Positions 23,308-36,704 are shown, counted from the first letter of the stretch. The stretch: DNA of 64,000 bases from Aporrectodea caliginosa (GCA_020284085.1 JACEVL010000971.1:186001-250000), one strand, 5' to 3'. A program made the numbers and translations. Notes: generated by a model not told the origin, from the letters alone.

Positions 23308-23385
23308 GTCTTCATTCATTCATTCATTCATTTCAGGAATTTATATAGTACCCCTTCAAGAAGCCTACTCAGAGGCGCTCTATCT
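23308..23385 (-). mobile_element. Family D retroposon tail, reverse
   Basis: (CATT)n, then TCAGGAATTTATATAGTACC and CCTTCAAGAAGCCTACTCAGAGGCGCTC; nearly the same as 47876-47935. Confidence 0.75.
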
Positions 23386-23387
23386 GT

Positions 23388-23429
23388 GTGTCTCTCTCAC
23401 TGTCTTTCTCTCTCTGGCTCTCTCTCTCA

Positions 23430-23507
<78 letters not shown>

Positions 23508-23800
23508 TCCTCCCTCCCTACTCCCTCTCTCCTGTCTGTCTCTCTCACTGTTTTTTGTCTTTCTCTCTATCTCTCCATATCTCTCACTGTCTGTCTCTCT
23601 CATTGTCTGTCTGACTGTCTGCCTCTCCCTCAATACCTATCTGTCTGCCTGTCGCCATTCCACTGTGTTGCTGTCCTCTGCTCACTGTGCTTCTGTCTAT
23701 TTTTCTGTCTCTCTCCCAGCCGCTGGTCATCCTGTCTGTCTACCCATCTCTGTCTGTCTGTCTGTCTGTACGTCTGTCCATCTGTACGTCTGTCCGTCGT
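23388..23800. repeat. (CT)n microsatellite and CTGT-rich extension
   Basis: A pure CT run at about 23430-23502 is flanked by CTCTGTCTGT-type imperfect units to 23800. The Ser/Leu-rich frames over it are artefacts. Confidence 0.95.
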
Positions 23801-24199
23801 TCTCTCCTACACTTATTCATGCCAATATCTGATAAACCGATCTAGGTATCCACATTTCCATAACTTGCTTGAAAGCTATTTCGCTACGAGAATTTATTTC
23901 TCCGATGTTACCCTAAGGCAAGTGCAAAACATTACCCCTTTCCCCAGGTCACATTTCAACCACATCCTCACATTCCACAGTCGTTTCCATTTCCCTGAAA
24001 CACACTAACGATATTCAAAGCATTTTTTATTTAACGTTCCATAGTCATCATTCCAAAGTAGCATTCAGTGAAAGGGGTTTTCTTCAGCACATAGATTATC
24101 TTCAGTTACAGTACAGTCTGGATTACATTAACTGCAAGCTCCCTTCATTGTGTGTGTATATCTCGTGCAACCAGCGGTTCTCGATCTCTTTCGATGCAT

Positions 24200-24309
24200 A
24201 TCTCTCTGCCTCTCTACCTCTCTGTCTCTCTCTCTATCTGTCTCTCTGTGTGTCTCTCTCACTATCTCTCTGTCTCTATCCCTGTCTCTCTATTTCTCTG
24301 TCTCTCTAT
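24200..24309. repeat. CTCTGTCT-type simple repeat
   Basis: Imperfect (CTCTGT)n; it continues after the MITE at 24524-24615, so the MITE split an existing repeat. Confidence 0.9.
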
Positions 24310-24515
24310 CAGAGGCGGCGCCAGACATTTTTGGTAACCAGGGCATAGCCAGGGCAGTCACACAAGTAACTATTGCAGAGGGCGATTTATGCCCCAAATA
24401 AATTCTCGGCAGGGCAAAAATTCTGGCAGCCTTGTGGCAGAGAAACGACCAGGGCAAACAAAGGCTTTTTACCAGGGTATATGCCCTGGCTTGTCCTGCT
24501 GTAGCGCCGCCACTG
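24310..24515. mobile_element. 206-bp hAT-type MITE, copy 1
   Basis: Ends CAGAGGCGGCGCCAGAC and GTAGCGCCGCCACTG, with internal CCAGGGCA repeats. It is inserted in a CT-rich simple repeat. The flanks CTCTCTAT and TTCTCAAT match at 6 of 8 positions. It is homologous to 28554-28744. Confidence 0.8.
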
Positions 24516-25237
24516 TTCTCAATCTCTCTGTATATATCTCTCTGTCTCTCTCTCTCTCTCTGTCTCTCTCTTTTTCTATCTGTCTGTCTCTCAATCTCTC
24601 TGTATATCTCTGGCAACGCACTCAGCCTAGCACAGCCGTGTCCAATGTAATGTCATTTAATACAATGTTGGGTAATGTAAACAACTTAAAGGAGCCGGAA
24701 CAATCCCAAGAAAAGATCTTTTGTTTTTGTCTGTAACCTTACCCTCAGGCATTATGTGTGACCTTCAGACACTGTGCGCGTAATTACCATAAAAGGCCAC
24801 TAATTGGATTCCAGGCCTGAACAACTTTCCATTACTTCCTGACAACATCCACAACACGATTATCATCACCACCACCATCACCATCACCTGCACTCGCTAC
24901 CATAGCAACAGCCAGCACCACCATCCGCAGCTGTTGCCATAGTAACAGCCGTTAAAGCGCCAGCTTTTCCCTTATTCCGGAAACCCAGTGCACCATAAAG
25001 TGTTTGATTTGTTTCTAAATGACACGGTAACTAATCGCAAAGACATAACTGCATCTTTCACAGATGGTAAACAATTTGAATGACAAAAAGCTAGAAATAA
25101 AACCGTGATGCATTCATCAATAGTGCTCAGTAATTCAATCAAACCTATCAAATGCAAGAACTACCTCACTTCCACTAAAACAAGTACAGTGTGGGCTCGT
25201 TAATGTGAAGTTGTTGGGGGTGGGCCTGAGGCGGATT
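24516..25237. other. Gene-free interval
   Basis: CT-rich to 24615, then unremarkable sequence with CACCACCATCA-type short repeats near 24870-24925. No gene supported. Confidence 0.45.
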
Positions 25238-25681
25238 CAGGTATGCCGAGGGGGTTCGGGGGAATGCCCAGGGGCCCAGCGACTTTTATGGGCCCGGGCT
25301 GGGCCCCCAATGAACCTATGAAAAATATTATAAGCTCAAGCAAATTATGTTATGAAGCAAGACAGACTGAATGGTCTTACAACTCTTGCAATCGAATATG
25401 ATCTGGCAAAATCATTGAACAATGAGGATATTATAAACAATTTTGCTGCAGTTATCCCCAGAAAAGTTGCTTTTTGATTAGTATAAATTTGAAAATTACA
25501 TTTTTAAATTAACAACTGAATAAAATCACAGTTGTATATATAAACATAATATTGTATGGCCATACCCAAACTTTTATTATTTCAATTTGTTGTTTAAAAC
25601 AAATTTTCTCACAAAGTCTAAAGATAGTTTAGAGGCCCGTGACTTCTCTGCCTAGGGGCCTGGAATTTCTGTCGCTGCCCC
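25238..25681. mobile_element. Non-autonomous hAT-type element, second copy
   Basis: It is the reverse-orientation relative of 86-394. Shared blocks are CAGGGGCC, GCGACTTTT, GGGCCCGGGCTGG, TATGAAAAATATTATAA, GAAATTCC and CCTAGGCAGA (reverse complement). The middle is longer and AT-rich. A target duplication is not clear. Confidence 0.6.
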
Positions 25682-26087
25682 GAGTTGAAGTGTTTCGTGT
25701 TACAAGATTTTAAACCAGGCCACATGTTAAAAGGAATAATGGCACAAAACTCAATACTTAGAACAACACTGCAGCTCTTGTATATCACACTAACCAGTAT
25801 GACGTGCTAAGTTAATAGCTTTGGGGACATAGCACCACCTCGTGTTAAGCAGGACGGTGCATTATCCAGATGCGCACAAACGAATCCACACTGTAGCTCT
25901 CAGCTAACATCATTAATATGCTAAAAAACAAACTTCATGAAAGAAAAGTAAGAAAATTCAAGCCTGAGTCAAGTTCAGCCATTGGCCAAAGTTTCCTATT
26001 TGCCTAATTTGCAAAGCAGCACCCTGCGACTTAGAGTTAAGTAGTTCGGGTCAAACCAGTTACAATTGGGTCAAGTCTTATTATTAT
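25682..26087. other. Gene-free interval
   Basis: No gene or repeat recognised. Confidence 0.4.
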
Positions 26088-26385
26088 GCATTTATTAAGC
26101 ACCACTATCTAATGGCCAAGCAAGTTACAGCTGGGTCAAGTATTAGTACAATTATTAATCATTATTATTAATATAGAGAAGTCATTATTATTATAATTAT
26201 TATTATGCATAATTTATTAAGCAGCACTACCCAATGACCAAGCATCAGCTGATGGTTCTGAGCAATTGTGAGTAAAGGACTTGCTCAAGGTCTCTACATA
26301 GTAACTTTCTGATGTGAGGCTCAAACCCGTGCGCTTCGTGTTACAACCTGAACCTCTAACAAATTGGCTAACGTGTCCCTTCGAC
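26088..26385 (-). mobile_element. SINE family B, reverse, with a duplicated tail fragment
   Basis: A full reverse copy runs about 26195-26385 (TTGCTCAAGGTCTCTACATAG, degraded head near 26370). A separate tail fragment, TTATTAAGCACCACTATCTA, is at 26090-26130. Confidence 0.75.
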
Positions 26386-26439
26386 ATGAGAATGCCTAAA
26401 CCTCTGTTATGTCGACTGTCTCACATCAGTTTCAGCCAC

Positions 26440-26735
26440 CAGTTATAATTATCACGATTATCATTATTAATATTATCATTAATATTATCATTATTTATTT
26501 CATTATAATTTATCATTATGATTTTTATCATTAATATGAGTTTTACTACTATTATTACTATGATTATTATTTACTATTGTTATTAATATTATTATTACAT
26601 TTTTAATATTATCATTGTGATTATTATGATTTTTATTATTAATATTATTATTGTGATTATTACGATTATCATTATCATTATTATATTATTATTATTTTAA
26701 TAGTAGTATTATTATCATCATCATAATTGATATAT
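26440..26735. repeat. Degenerate ATT/ATC-rich repeat
   Basis: TTATTATTAATATTATCATT-like units over about 300 bp; probably an old (ATT)n tail of a neighbouring SINE. Confidence 0.85.
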
Positions 26736-26739
26736 TGTA

Positions 26740-26955
26740 TAAATTTATTATGCATGCAGGGTCACTGGACTGGAATCTAATTTACAAAGCAAAATGTTTT
26801 AGTGAAGGTCCCTACACAGTAACCACCTCATCCAAGAATTGAACCTGAAGACCTTCCTGCGTTAATGAATTAGCCAATGTGCTCCACAGTAATGTAATTA
26901 GTAATTTATATAGCGCCGCTCACAACCGAGGCCATTCAGTAGCGCTCAGTAAGCC
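26740..26955 (-). mobile_element. SINE family B (reverse) followed by a family D fragment
   Basis: GAAGGTCCCTACACAGTAACC identifies family B to about 26890. AATTTATATAGCGCCGCTCA at 26905 identifies family D. Confidence 0.6.
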
Positions 26956-27189
26956 TCAAAGCCTTAGTGTAATGGGTCCAAACTCTGGTCTACTTTGTGA
27001 CTGAGTGTGAGAACAAGAGACTTCAAATCATGTACAGACAAATAATGGTTATGAAATTCAACAGCCGTGTGTACACGATACAAAAATTGCATCCTGCTAC
27101 TATTTTAATAGATTGCCTTGGCCCAAGCCACTTTGGCCAGATCTTACGCCAATTAACTTGGTAGACCTTTAAGCTCTGGACACACCAGA

Positions 27190-27345
27190 CACTATTACAT
27201 TACTTGTGAGCCATCCGGCAGGGTTCTACAAGTCCCTCAAGTCTTTTTTCTTTAGTCGTGGCTGGGCCGGGAGCACTTCTGAGTAGCTTCTTGAAGAGGC
27301 GCTATATAAATGCTCGGAATGAATGAATGAATGAAACGGTACATT
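27190..27345 (+). mobile_element. Family D retroposon 3' end with (AATG)n tail
   Basis: GGGAGCACTTCTGAGTAGC, TTCTTGAAGAGGCGCTATATAAATGC and a tail of AATGAATGAATG. It is the clearest forward copy of the family. Confidence 0.75.
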
Positions 27346-27604
27346 CATTTCAGTTTATTTATTAACTTATTGCACTTATTTCATACTGAAGCACAGGAAA
27401 CCCTTATCTGAGATGTTACACTATTGTGACCTTTTTTATTTGCTTCTCCTTATATCACACTCAACAACAGGTAAATCTGCATCCAAAAGGTGACACAGGT
27501 GCGTTTCAAAACCAATCACCAGGTGCAAATCCACAATCGGATGATACAGTGTAATGTCCACCCATACCTTGGGAATCATGACAACAGCAACGTCGAAGTC
27601 ATAA

Positions 27605-27895
27605 TAGATTAGATTTACAGAAGTCATTAGATTAGATTTACAGAAGTCATTAGATTAGATTTACAGAAGTCATTAGATTAGATTTACAGAAGTCATTAGA
27701 TTAGATTTACAGAAGTCATTAGATTAGATTTACAGAAGTCATTAGATTAGATTTACAGAAGTCATTAGATTAGATTTACAGAAGTCATTAGATTAGATTT
27801 ACAGAAGTCATTAGATTAGATTAGCAGAAGTCATTAGATTTACAGAAGTCATTAGATTAGATTTGCACACATCATTAGATTGGATTAAACCACTT
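27605..27895. repeat. 23-bp minisatellite
   Basis: About 12 copies of AGATTAGATTTACAGAAGTCATT, almost identical. The last copies are altered (GCAGAAG, and a unit missing AGATT). Confidence 0.95.
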
Positions 27896-28553
27896 TCATT
27901 ATCTGGTAGCAGAGCACACGCATTGTTGTCTGTAGCCATACATTAATGAAGCCTTTCTGAGTATTCATCTTTCCCTTTGGTCAACATCCCCAACATCAAC
28001 CCCACACACAGTCACATACCAACCCATCCGTCTATTACTCCCTCCATCCCCATGCCCATGACTGCATAATCCCCCAGCCGACAGCCACATGTGCAAAACA
28101 TTTATTTTTAGAATGCTAAATACGTTCTAACAGTCTTTATTAGACATCTGAACTCTGTACACCAAAGCACGATTAGCAAATGGTTAATAAAGAATACACT
28201 TAATTACTTACTTACTTAAGTCAATGGGCACTGAATATATGTTATGTGCACCAGACCATTAACATGTGTATCGCTGAGTTGTGCATTAGCTATAAAGCTG
28301 CAGTAAATGTAGAGCTAGGAAAATTACTTCTAAGATTGAACGGAAGCTGTATGCGCTCTGGTACCATTAGGATCCTGCAACAGAGACCTTAATTTGTCAT
28401 AGCATAATTGGCTTAATGATGCAGGAACTGCAGACGACAGTGTAAACATTTCAATTTTGTAAACTCTTAAAGTAAATCGGTAATGGGCAAAGTTAAATGG
28501 TTGGCGAAAACACCAGAGTTAGAAAATCCAATGATGACGCATAACGGTCTTTG
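27896..28553. other. Gene-free interval
   Basis: No gene, RNA or repeat is recognised. Confidence 0.4.
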
Positions 28554-28744
28554 CATTGGCGGCGCCAGACATTTTTTTTAACCAGGGCATAGCCAGGGCA
28601 ATCATACAAGCAACCAGTGCAGGGGCGATTTATGCCCCAAATAAATTCTTGTCAGGGCAAAAATTCTGGCAGGGCAACGACCAGGGCAAAGGCATTTTTA
28701 CTAGGGCATTTGCCCTGGCTTGCCCTGGTGTAGTGCCGCCACTG
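28554..28744. mobile_element. 191-bp hAT-type MITE, copy 2
   Basis: The ends CATTGGCGGCGCCAGAC and GTAGTGCCGCCACTG are inverted repeats. The 8-bp target duplication GGTCTTTG is exact at 28546-28553 and 28745-28752. CCAGGGCA recurs internally. Homologous to 24310-24515. Confidence 0.9.
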
Positions 28745-28752
28745 GGTCTTTG

Positions 28753-29271
28753 GACTTCAATGGTTTGTAAACAGAAGCTCAAAACATCCTCTCAAAGATC
28801 ACTCGGAATTAGTAACCCCTTTCTACAGAAGTAGTAACCACCCCTTCTACAGAATGCAAACTGTTTCCAGTTTTCTACAGGCAGTCTTCCTGCACCTATT
28901 CAGGAGTCGAAAATTCTTCATGTTTTAAAAAAACAGTTTAAAATGTATTTACTGTGTAGCAGCTGTAGCTCTTAGCATTTGCACTGACAGTTGACAGTGT
29001 AAAGCAGCCTAGAAGTAGCTTGCTACTGACGATGCTGCATAAATTGCCATTATTACAAACTTTATCCTAGAAGTAACTTGCTACTGACGATGTTGCAATT
29101 ACAAATAAAAATCAGGGTTTTTGCAAGTTATGGTTTCCAGATTGCCCAAAATGCCCGCGTGCTAACTGGGTAGACCAAGAAAATGCTTGACTACCCCGTT
29201 GCAGGTTTACCAGGATTTATCTTGGTTGAACTAGTCACCAATTTGCTTCACGTCACACGGCTTTCTACCGA
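28753..29271. other. Gene-free interval with a local duplication
   Basis: CCTAGAAGTAGCTTGCTACTG at 29009 is repeated at 29068 with one change, a 59-bp local tandem duplication. No gene. Confidence 0.5.
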
Positions 29272-29550
29272 CCAGTAGCACAAAGCATTTTATAGTCATC
29301 AGAATGCAATACTTGTCACTTTAACGACGAGGTGCCTTGGTCTCCCAGTCACTTTTACTACACTCGTCATTACAGTGTCAAGCTGGATGTAAGCTATGAA
29401 GAATGGCCATAAACATTCTCTGTTGACATATTTATTCCCAGGTTAGGAAATCACTAAAATATCACTGGCTAAGTATCCTGGTCCAAAGCCAACTAAACTA
29501 TCTACCAGTAGGACAAAGCATTTTATAGTCATCAGAATGCAATACTTAAC
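29272..29550. repeat. Direct repeat of 43 bp around a tiny MITE
   Basis: ACCAGTAGCACAAAGCATTT and the following bases at 29272-29314 recur at 29503-29547. The first copy abuts the small TTAA-type MITE at 29317-29377. In the second the same point reads TTAACACTGTAAG, perhaps an end of another MITE copy. Confidence 0.65.
29317..29377 (-). mobile_element. Tiny TTAA-type MITE (diverged copy)
   Basis: CACTTTAACGACGAG at the left and the internal reverse complement of AAAAGTGACTGGG match the 63-bp element at 57961-58023, in reverse orientation. The TTAA flanks have decayed. Confidence 0.6.
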
Positions 29551-29704
29551 ACTGTAAGTATGTTGAGTACACCAAAAACTCGCTATAATATGCTGCAGCA
29601 AACCAAGAAGTCTGATACAATGCAGTCAGGAACATAGATCCAAAACTTTAGACCAGCTTTAGAGTTTGACCTTATTATGACATGACCTCATTAAAAGGTG
29701 GTTC

Positions 29705-29762
29705 TAGATGTAATGGTAATGGTAATTTCAAATTTATATAGCGCCCCTTCAAGAGAGAATCA
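29705..29762 (-). mobile_element. Family D retroposon fragment, reverse
   Basis: AATTTATATAGCGCCCCTTC and CAAGAGAG, preceded by GTAATGGTAATGG units. Confidence 0.6.
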
Positions 29763-30764
29763 TCACAGACTCAACATAATTATTCGGCTCTCATGCGGGT
29801 CAGCATTATATTGACTTTCCAATATACTGGTATCTACTTTCAAAATTCCTAACCAAATTTTGCAGAATGTTGCTGCAAGCTATCACCGGATACGATAAGA
29901 CACATTTTACTTCAGATTATAAAATAATTTTTGTGCTAAATCTTAATTTACATATAAAACAAAATGACAGCAAAATAGGATTGCTGTACATAGGCAGTCA
30001 AATCGAATGCCCAGAAATAAACGTCATCAACATATTCTTAGGTTGGTACATCACTATACATGTAAGTATCAGCTAAGTTTCTTTTTAAAAGCTAAAAAGT
30101 ACTGATATCTATGCTAACACCTCTAACCGACTTGCTCAGAATATTCAAGCGAATTGTCTCATGATAGTTTGAAAGATTATAAATATTCCAGTTGGAAAAT
30201 GATAATGGCAGTGAACTAGAATTCATTAAGTATCGAAAAAAGAATAGATGTGGCAGACAGACAACCCATCAGCAACTGAACCAGTTTCTCCCATTTTGAA
30301 CAAGCTATGGTGTGATCTTAACTAATGGATTCCCAGTTTTAGACTTGGAACAAAAGCAGTTAACTTCAGAAAATGAAATACTTTGGAACACAGCAATAGC
30401 GATAGCAATAGCACAAGGCACAACCAGCACTGCAGTCAAGCATTCAGCACATCAGCACTTTGCACTGCATAAACAAAAGGTGCTTCCATCCTTTTCATGG
30501 TACACGTGTCAAAATTCATACAAAATCTTACGGGAAAACCAAAATACTATATCCTACAAATCTTTTTCACTTAGAATTTGATTTCGGCGTTGAAAAATTA
30601 CTTGCGCTTTTTGAACGATTTCTAGAGGGTTCCTACTTTTCCCGAAACGGTGAAACAAAATCAGAATGTCACCCGAAAGTCAAACGAGAAACTCGGACCA
30701 AAGCCGAGCAACCCGTCGGAAAGCCTAAGTTTGACAATTACGCTAACGCTGAATCGCGTGGCAC
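29763..30764. other. 3' flank of the HECA homologue
   Basis: AT-rich sequence downstream of the HECA stop codon (minus strand). It is the likely 3' UTR, but no convincing polyadenylation signal was found close by. The small plus-strand frames have no recognisable domain. Confidence 0.4.
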
Positions 30765-32162
30765 TCAACGTTGGAGCCCCACAACACGGAACAGATCATG
30801 CAACGGCTTCACGAAATGGAAATCCTCGCTTCCGCAGTGCGAACAGCAGACGAGGCGACTGTATTGGCTATAGAACTGATAGGCGTTACCTGCTTCGATG
30901 ACCTGCCGAGCGCACGCCTTACAGGCAAGTCGCCACGAGCAACAGGGATTCGCGGCGAATATGTCGTAGGCATACATGGTGCCGATGATGAGGGTGCCAC
31001 CGGACCACTGTGCCTGGCACCCAATGCACATCAGCGCCATGTTCGCGCCGCTGAGGCACTGCATGCACACGGCGCTCAGGTGGAGCCGCCGGTGCTGGTG
31101 ATCGGAGACCTGCTGGACCGGAACCGAGTTGATCGAGTACTTGAGGGGCGAGAGGAAGAAGGTGCCGTCGATGAGGGGGTACTTGTCGAAGACGGGTAGC
31201 GCCACCTGGCAGACGACGCATGAAACAACGGTCACCTTCTGCGAGCTCAGGTTCGTCAGGATGAAACTGCGCGTCTCGTCGTTGCCGTGCGGACCCTCGT
31301 CCTCCACCTTGATCTGGTACGGATTCTGCAGCATGATCGGAAGCCGGCGGAACGCGGACAGGTCCGTTCTCCGGTGGAAGATGTTCCCGGCCGCGGCCTG
31401 CTCCCCGTCGGCGAAGAATTCAAACTTTCCGCCGGAGCGCGTCTGCTGCTGGGGTTTCGCGGACGACGTCTGGGGTGACATCCCTTCGGAGCTCGGCGGA
31501 CTGGACCCGGTGCTACAGAGGCTGGACGTACGGATGCGCAGCGGGGTGCGGGTCGACTCCCCAACATTCTGGGTCGCACCAGTAGAACCCCTCCTCTGCG
31601 GTGGTTTCACCTTGCGGACCTTACGCTGGCGTTTGTCGACCTCTGCGTTCTTCGCTGGCGGCGGGATGTAGCCGAGGTCCTTGCGCAGGTGGCCCTTGGC
31701 GCACTTGCAGTCGCAGGCCTTGAAGGCGAGATCGTAGCCCTTCTTCGTCCACAGGTTCTGGAGTCGCTGCTTCTCGCTCCAGCTGCGTGCCCTTCCGCAC
31801 GACCTCAGGTAGTTCAAGACCTGTCGTTCCCACTCCTGGAAGCAAGCCCCGTGCATCCACTCTCCAGCCGTACACGACTCGTTGTTACAGATCATCTTGA
31901 CGGCATCCCCCGGATCAGCCAGGTAGATAACGTCCCCCGGTCGGCCACATCCCCCAGGAAGGCAACAGTAGGTGACCGTGCCCTCCTCGGCCGCCTCAGC
32001 CTCGCGCTCTTCGGGCAAGGGATTCTCGTCGTCGGAATGCAGCTCACGCAGGCCTACGGGAGGGTCCTCCTCGTTGGCAGGGACCCCCCTAGGCTGCGGT
32101 GCGACGTTGGCTACGGGCACGTTCGCCGCCCTGTTGTTCGGTCCGACTCTCTGCAGCGGCAT
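30765..32162 (-). CDS. HECA: Headcase protein homologue (HECA), single exon
   Basis: The 465-residue product is a clear member of the Headcase/HECA family (Drosophila headcase, human HECA of about 543 residues). The N-terminal 60 residues are acidic and low in complexity. The Headcase N domain follows: CNNESC at 92-97, WMHGACFQEWE at 102-112, GRARSWSEKQ at 123-132 and WTKKGYDLAF at 138-147, all close to human HECA. A Ser/Pro/basic linker covers about 165-245. The C-terminal Headcase domain has regular Cys pairs (CVVC 315, CMQC 366, CIGC 379, CC 407, CKAC 414, CSHCG 440) and ends HFVKP, so it probably binds zinc. The family regulates growth and differentiation, in Drosophila with the Unkempt RING protein downstream of mTORC1; the location is cytoplasmic by analogy. 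The ATG at 32162 is chosen because an in-frame TAG lies about 100 bases upstream with no other ATG between. The whole domain set lies in one exon, whereas vertebrate HECA is split. The TGA stop is followed after eight codons by TAA, so the long read-through form known in Drosophila is not expected. Confidence 0.95.
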   Translation of the reverse strand: MPLQRVGPNNRAANVPVANVAPQPRGVPANEEDPPVGLRELHSDDENPLPEEREAEAAEEGTVTYCCLPGGCGRPGDVIYLADPGDAVKMICNNESCTAGEWMHGACFQEWERQVLNYLRSCGRARSWSEKQRLQNLWTKKGYDLAFKACDCKCAKGHLRKDLGYIPPPAKNAEVDKRQRKVRKVKPPQRRGSTGATQNVGESTRTPLRIRTSSLCSTGSSPPSSEGMSPQTSSAKPQQQTRSGGKFEFFADGEQAAAGNIFHRRTDLSAFRRLPIMLQNPYQIKVEDEGPHGNDETRSFILTNLSSQKVTVVSCVVCQVALPVFDKYPLIDGTFFLSPLKYSINSVPVQQVSDHQHRRLHLSAVCMQCLSGANMALMCIGCQAQWSGGTLIIGTMYAYDIFAANPCCSWRLACKACARQVIEAGNAYQFYSQYSRLVCCSHCGSEDFHFVKPLHDLFRVVGLQR

Positions 32163-32450
32163 AACAGTCGCGGCTGAAATTTCAGAATGTCGAACGAAAG
32201 GGTTGGAGCGACCGAATCCTCGTTTTTGTCGGCCGAATTTCGTGCGAATTATTTCCCTAAAACGTCTTCAAAATGGCCGAAGTAGTCGACAACATCAAGC
32301 GAAAGCAGGAATCGATGTAAACACTGCTGTAATCCGGACGACCTATCAGACGTATCTAGGTCAAGGGGCGGGCTTCTCTAATTGGGTCACTTGTGCAGGA
32401 CGCACGGGCGAAATACACACACAGCCGTCAGTTTGCTTTATAAAAACTAG
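32163..32450 (-). promoter_or_regulatory. Likely HECA promoter and 5' UTR
   Basis: The sequence stays CpG-containing to about 32300. On the minus strand TATAAA lies at 32437-32442, some 275 bases before the ATG. On the plus strand a 15-codon frame (MAEVVDNIKRKQESM) starts at 32273 in a good context, so transcription in both directions is possible but unproven. Confidence 0.35.
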
Positions 32451-33149
32451 GCCGAGAACTGGTTATGGAAAGCCGTAATCTCAGTAATTTCATCTAATTG
32501 AAGGGGTAGGTCTACCAATTGGTAGTAGTGGCAACAAGCCTGTTCAGCATTAGCAATGCGCATGCGCAGCCCTTTCAGATTTAGTTCCGGGGTGAAGGTC
32601 ACCGTTCACAAACAAACAGAATGCTGCCGTTAGCGACGTTGTTATGATTAGGGTTGCCAACCGTCCAGATTTTTCTGGATCGTCCAGAAATTGCAGCCAG
32701 TGTACAGAAAAAGGAGGAGGATCGTTCTGGACAATGCAGTGTCCAGAAATAAAATTAGCGTACGGAAAAATCCGCAGAATTTCGGTCACCAATGCACAAA
32801 ATGCGAAGTTGCAACTTTCAACAAAGACAGCAACCTTCCTGAAATATAATAATTTATTATTAATAAACAAACATTGGTAAGAGTCTAAGATTTAAAAATT
32901 CTGAAAATCAAAATCAAAATAATTCTGAATATTAGAAGGAGCAGATCTGCAGCTATAGGCCTAGTCAAATTGCAAGCACACCCTTTTAATCGGACACCTG
33001 TTGGGATCTTTGTTTCCCGGATCCGGAGGTACATATCTGAAGTCTGCTCTGAGCTGACAAATAGCCTAAGTTTTAAAAATTGAGAAGAAATAAAATTAAT
33101 AATTTCTTAAATTTAGAGTAAAGAATTTATATTCAAGAAATATTTTTAA

Positions 33150-34529
33150 CCCTATGACGCACACCTGCGGTCAATTTTACCCCAGCGATGGAATTTACTT
33201 GAATAGCTGAATTGATACAAATAGTAAAAATCTGAAATAATTCAAATTCCTCAGCAATTCATCCCTCTACATACACGGAAAAATTCGAAGAATTTGGAAT
33301 TCTAGGTACAATGATACAAAAATAAGAATGACACTCGGGCATATTTAGCACACCTGGGGTCAATCTGACCCCAGGCTGTAACATTGACTATAACATAAAC
33401 CAGGCTACGTTACATACACAAATACACACATACATACATACATACACACATGTATACATACAAACATATATAAATGCATACATACAAGCATACATACATA
33501 CATATATACATCCATCAATACACACACATATATATATACATACAGATATATATCCCTACATATACAGGCTACATGCACATGAATACATGCATATACACAC
33601 ATAGAAAATATATACATAAATGCATACATACATACATGCATACATACATACATACATAGCACATACATACATACACATATACATGCATACACACATACAT
33701 ACACACACATATATAAATACATACCAATATACATCCACACATACCTGTTCATGCGTATATGTATATATACACACATACATACAAATATATGCATGCTTGC
33801 ATACTTACATACAAACATGCATGCATACATACATACATACATATATACATACATACGTACATACATACAAATATACATGCATACATCCATCCCACCATAC
33901 ATAGATTCATCCCTGCATACATGCGCACATACGTACATACATGCATACATATGTACATACATATATACATACATACATACATACATTCATACATACATAC
34001 ATGTATACATACATACATACATACATATATACATACATAAATACAAATATACATGCATACATCCATCCCACCATACATAGATTCATCCCTGCATGCATAC
34101 GCATATATACGTACATACATACATACATACATACATATGTACATACATACATATGAACATACATACATACATACATTCATACATACATGCATACATACAT
34201 GCATACATACATACATACATACATACATACATACATACATACATACTTATCACAGACATCACAAGAACTTCATTTCAAGCATTAGAACGATCACTGTGGT
34301 GTCGAATACTTAGGTTACAACAAACAATTTTTTGTTTCGTACATTGAATCTAACATTGTATCATGATTCATACATTTTCCGAAAGTGCACGCACTCTGTC
34401 TAACCTAAACTTGGAGCATTCATTTCGAATTTCTATTAAAATGGCATAAAATCCACCCGTGTTGTCGGTGGGGTCAATTTTACCCCAGGTGTGCTAAATG
34501 TGTTGGCCAGGAAGGTGTGCGTCATAGGG
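33150..34529. mobile_element. piggyBac-like non-autonomous element
   Basis: The ends CCCTATGACGCACACCT and its reverse complement form a perfect 17-bp inverted repeat. TTAA lies directly outside both (33146-33149 and 34530-34533). Further in, ATTTAGCACACCTGGGGTCA recurs in inverted form with palindromes of the type GGGGTCAATNNNACCCC. The centre is a long CATA repeat. No transposase remains. Confidence 0.92.
33412..34252. repeat. Long imperfect (CATA)n tract
   Basis: CATACATA units with substitutions fill the piggyBac-like element. A block beginning AATATACATGCATACATCCA with CCATACATAGATTCATCCCT occurs twice (33869 and 34046), a higher-order duplication of about 177 bp. All Tyr/Met/Cys- or His/Thr-rich frames here are artefacts. 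Confidence 0.95.
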
Positions 34530-34533
34530 TTAA

Positions 34534-36704
<2,171 letters not shown>

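Noticed and set aside
23092..24008. Two frames of over 200 codons rich in Ser and Leu
   Set aside because: They are translations of the (CT)n and CTGT repeats.
27605..27895. CRISPR-like array
   Set aside because: It is a plain 23-bp tandem minisatellite with no spacers.
30771..32478. Several plus-strand frames of 140-180 codons opposite HECA
   Set aside because: They are antisense shadows in GC-rich coding sequence; the minus strand carries the conserved Headcase motifs.
33405..34347. Many Tyr/Met/Cys- or His/Thr-rich frames
   Set aside because: They are translations of the imperfect (CATA)n tract inside the piggyBac-like element.
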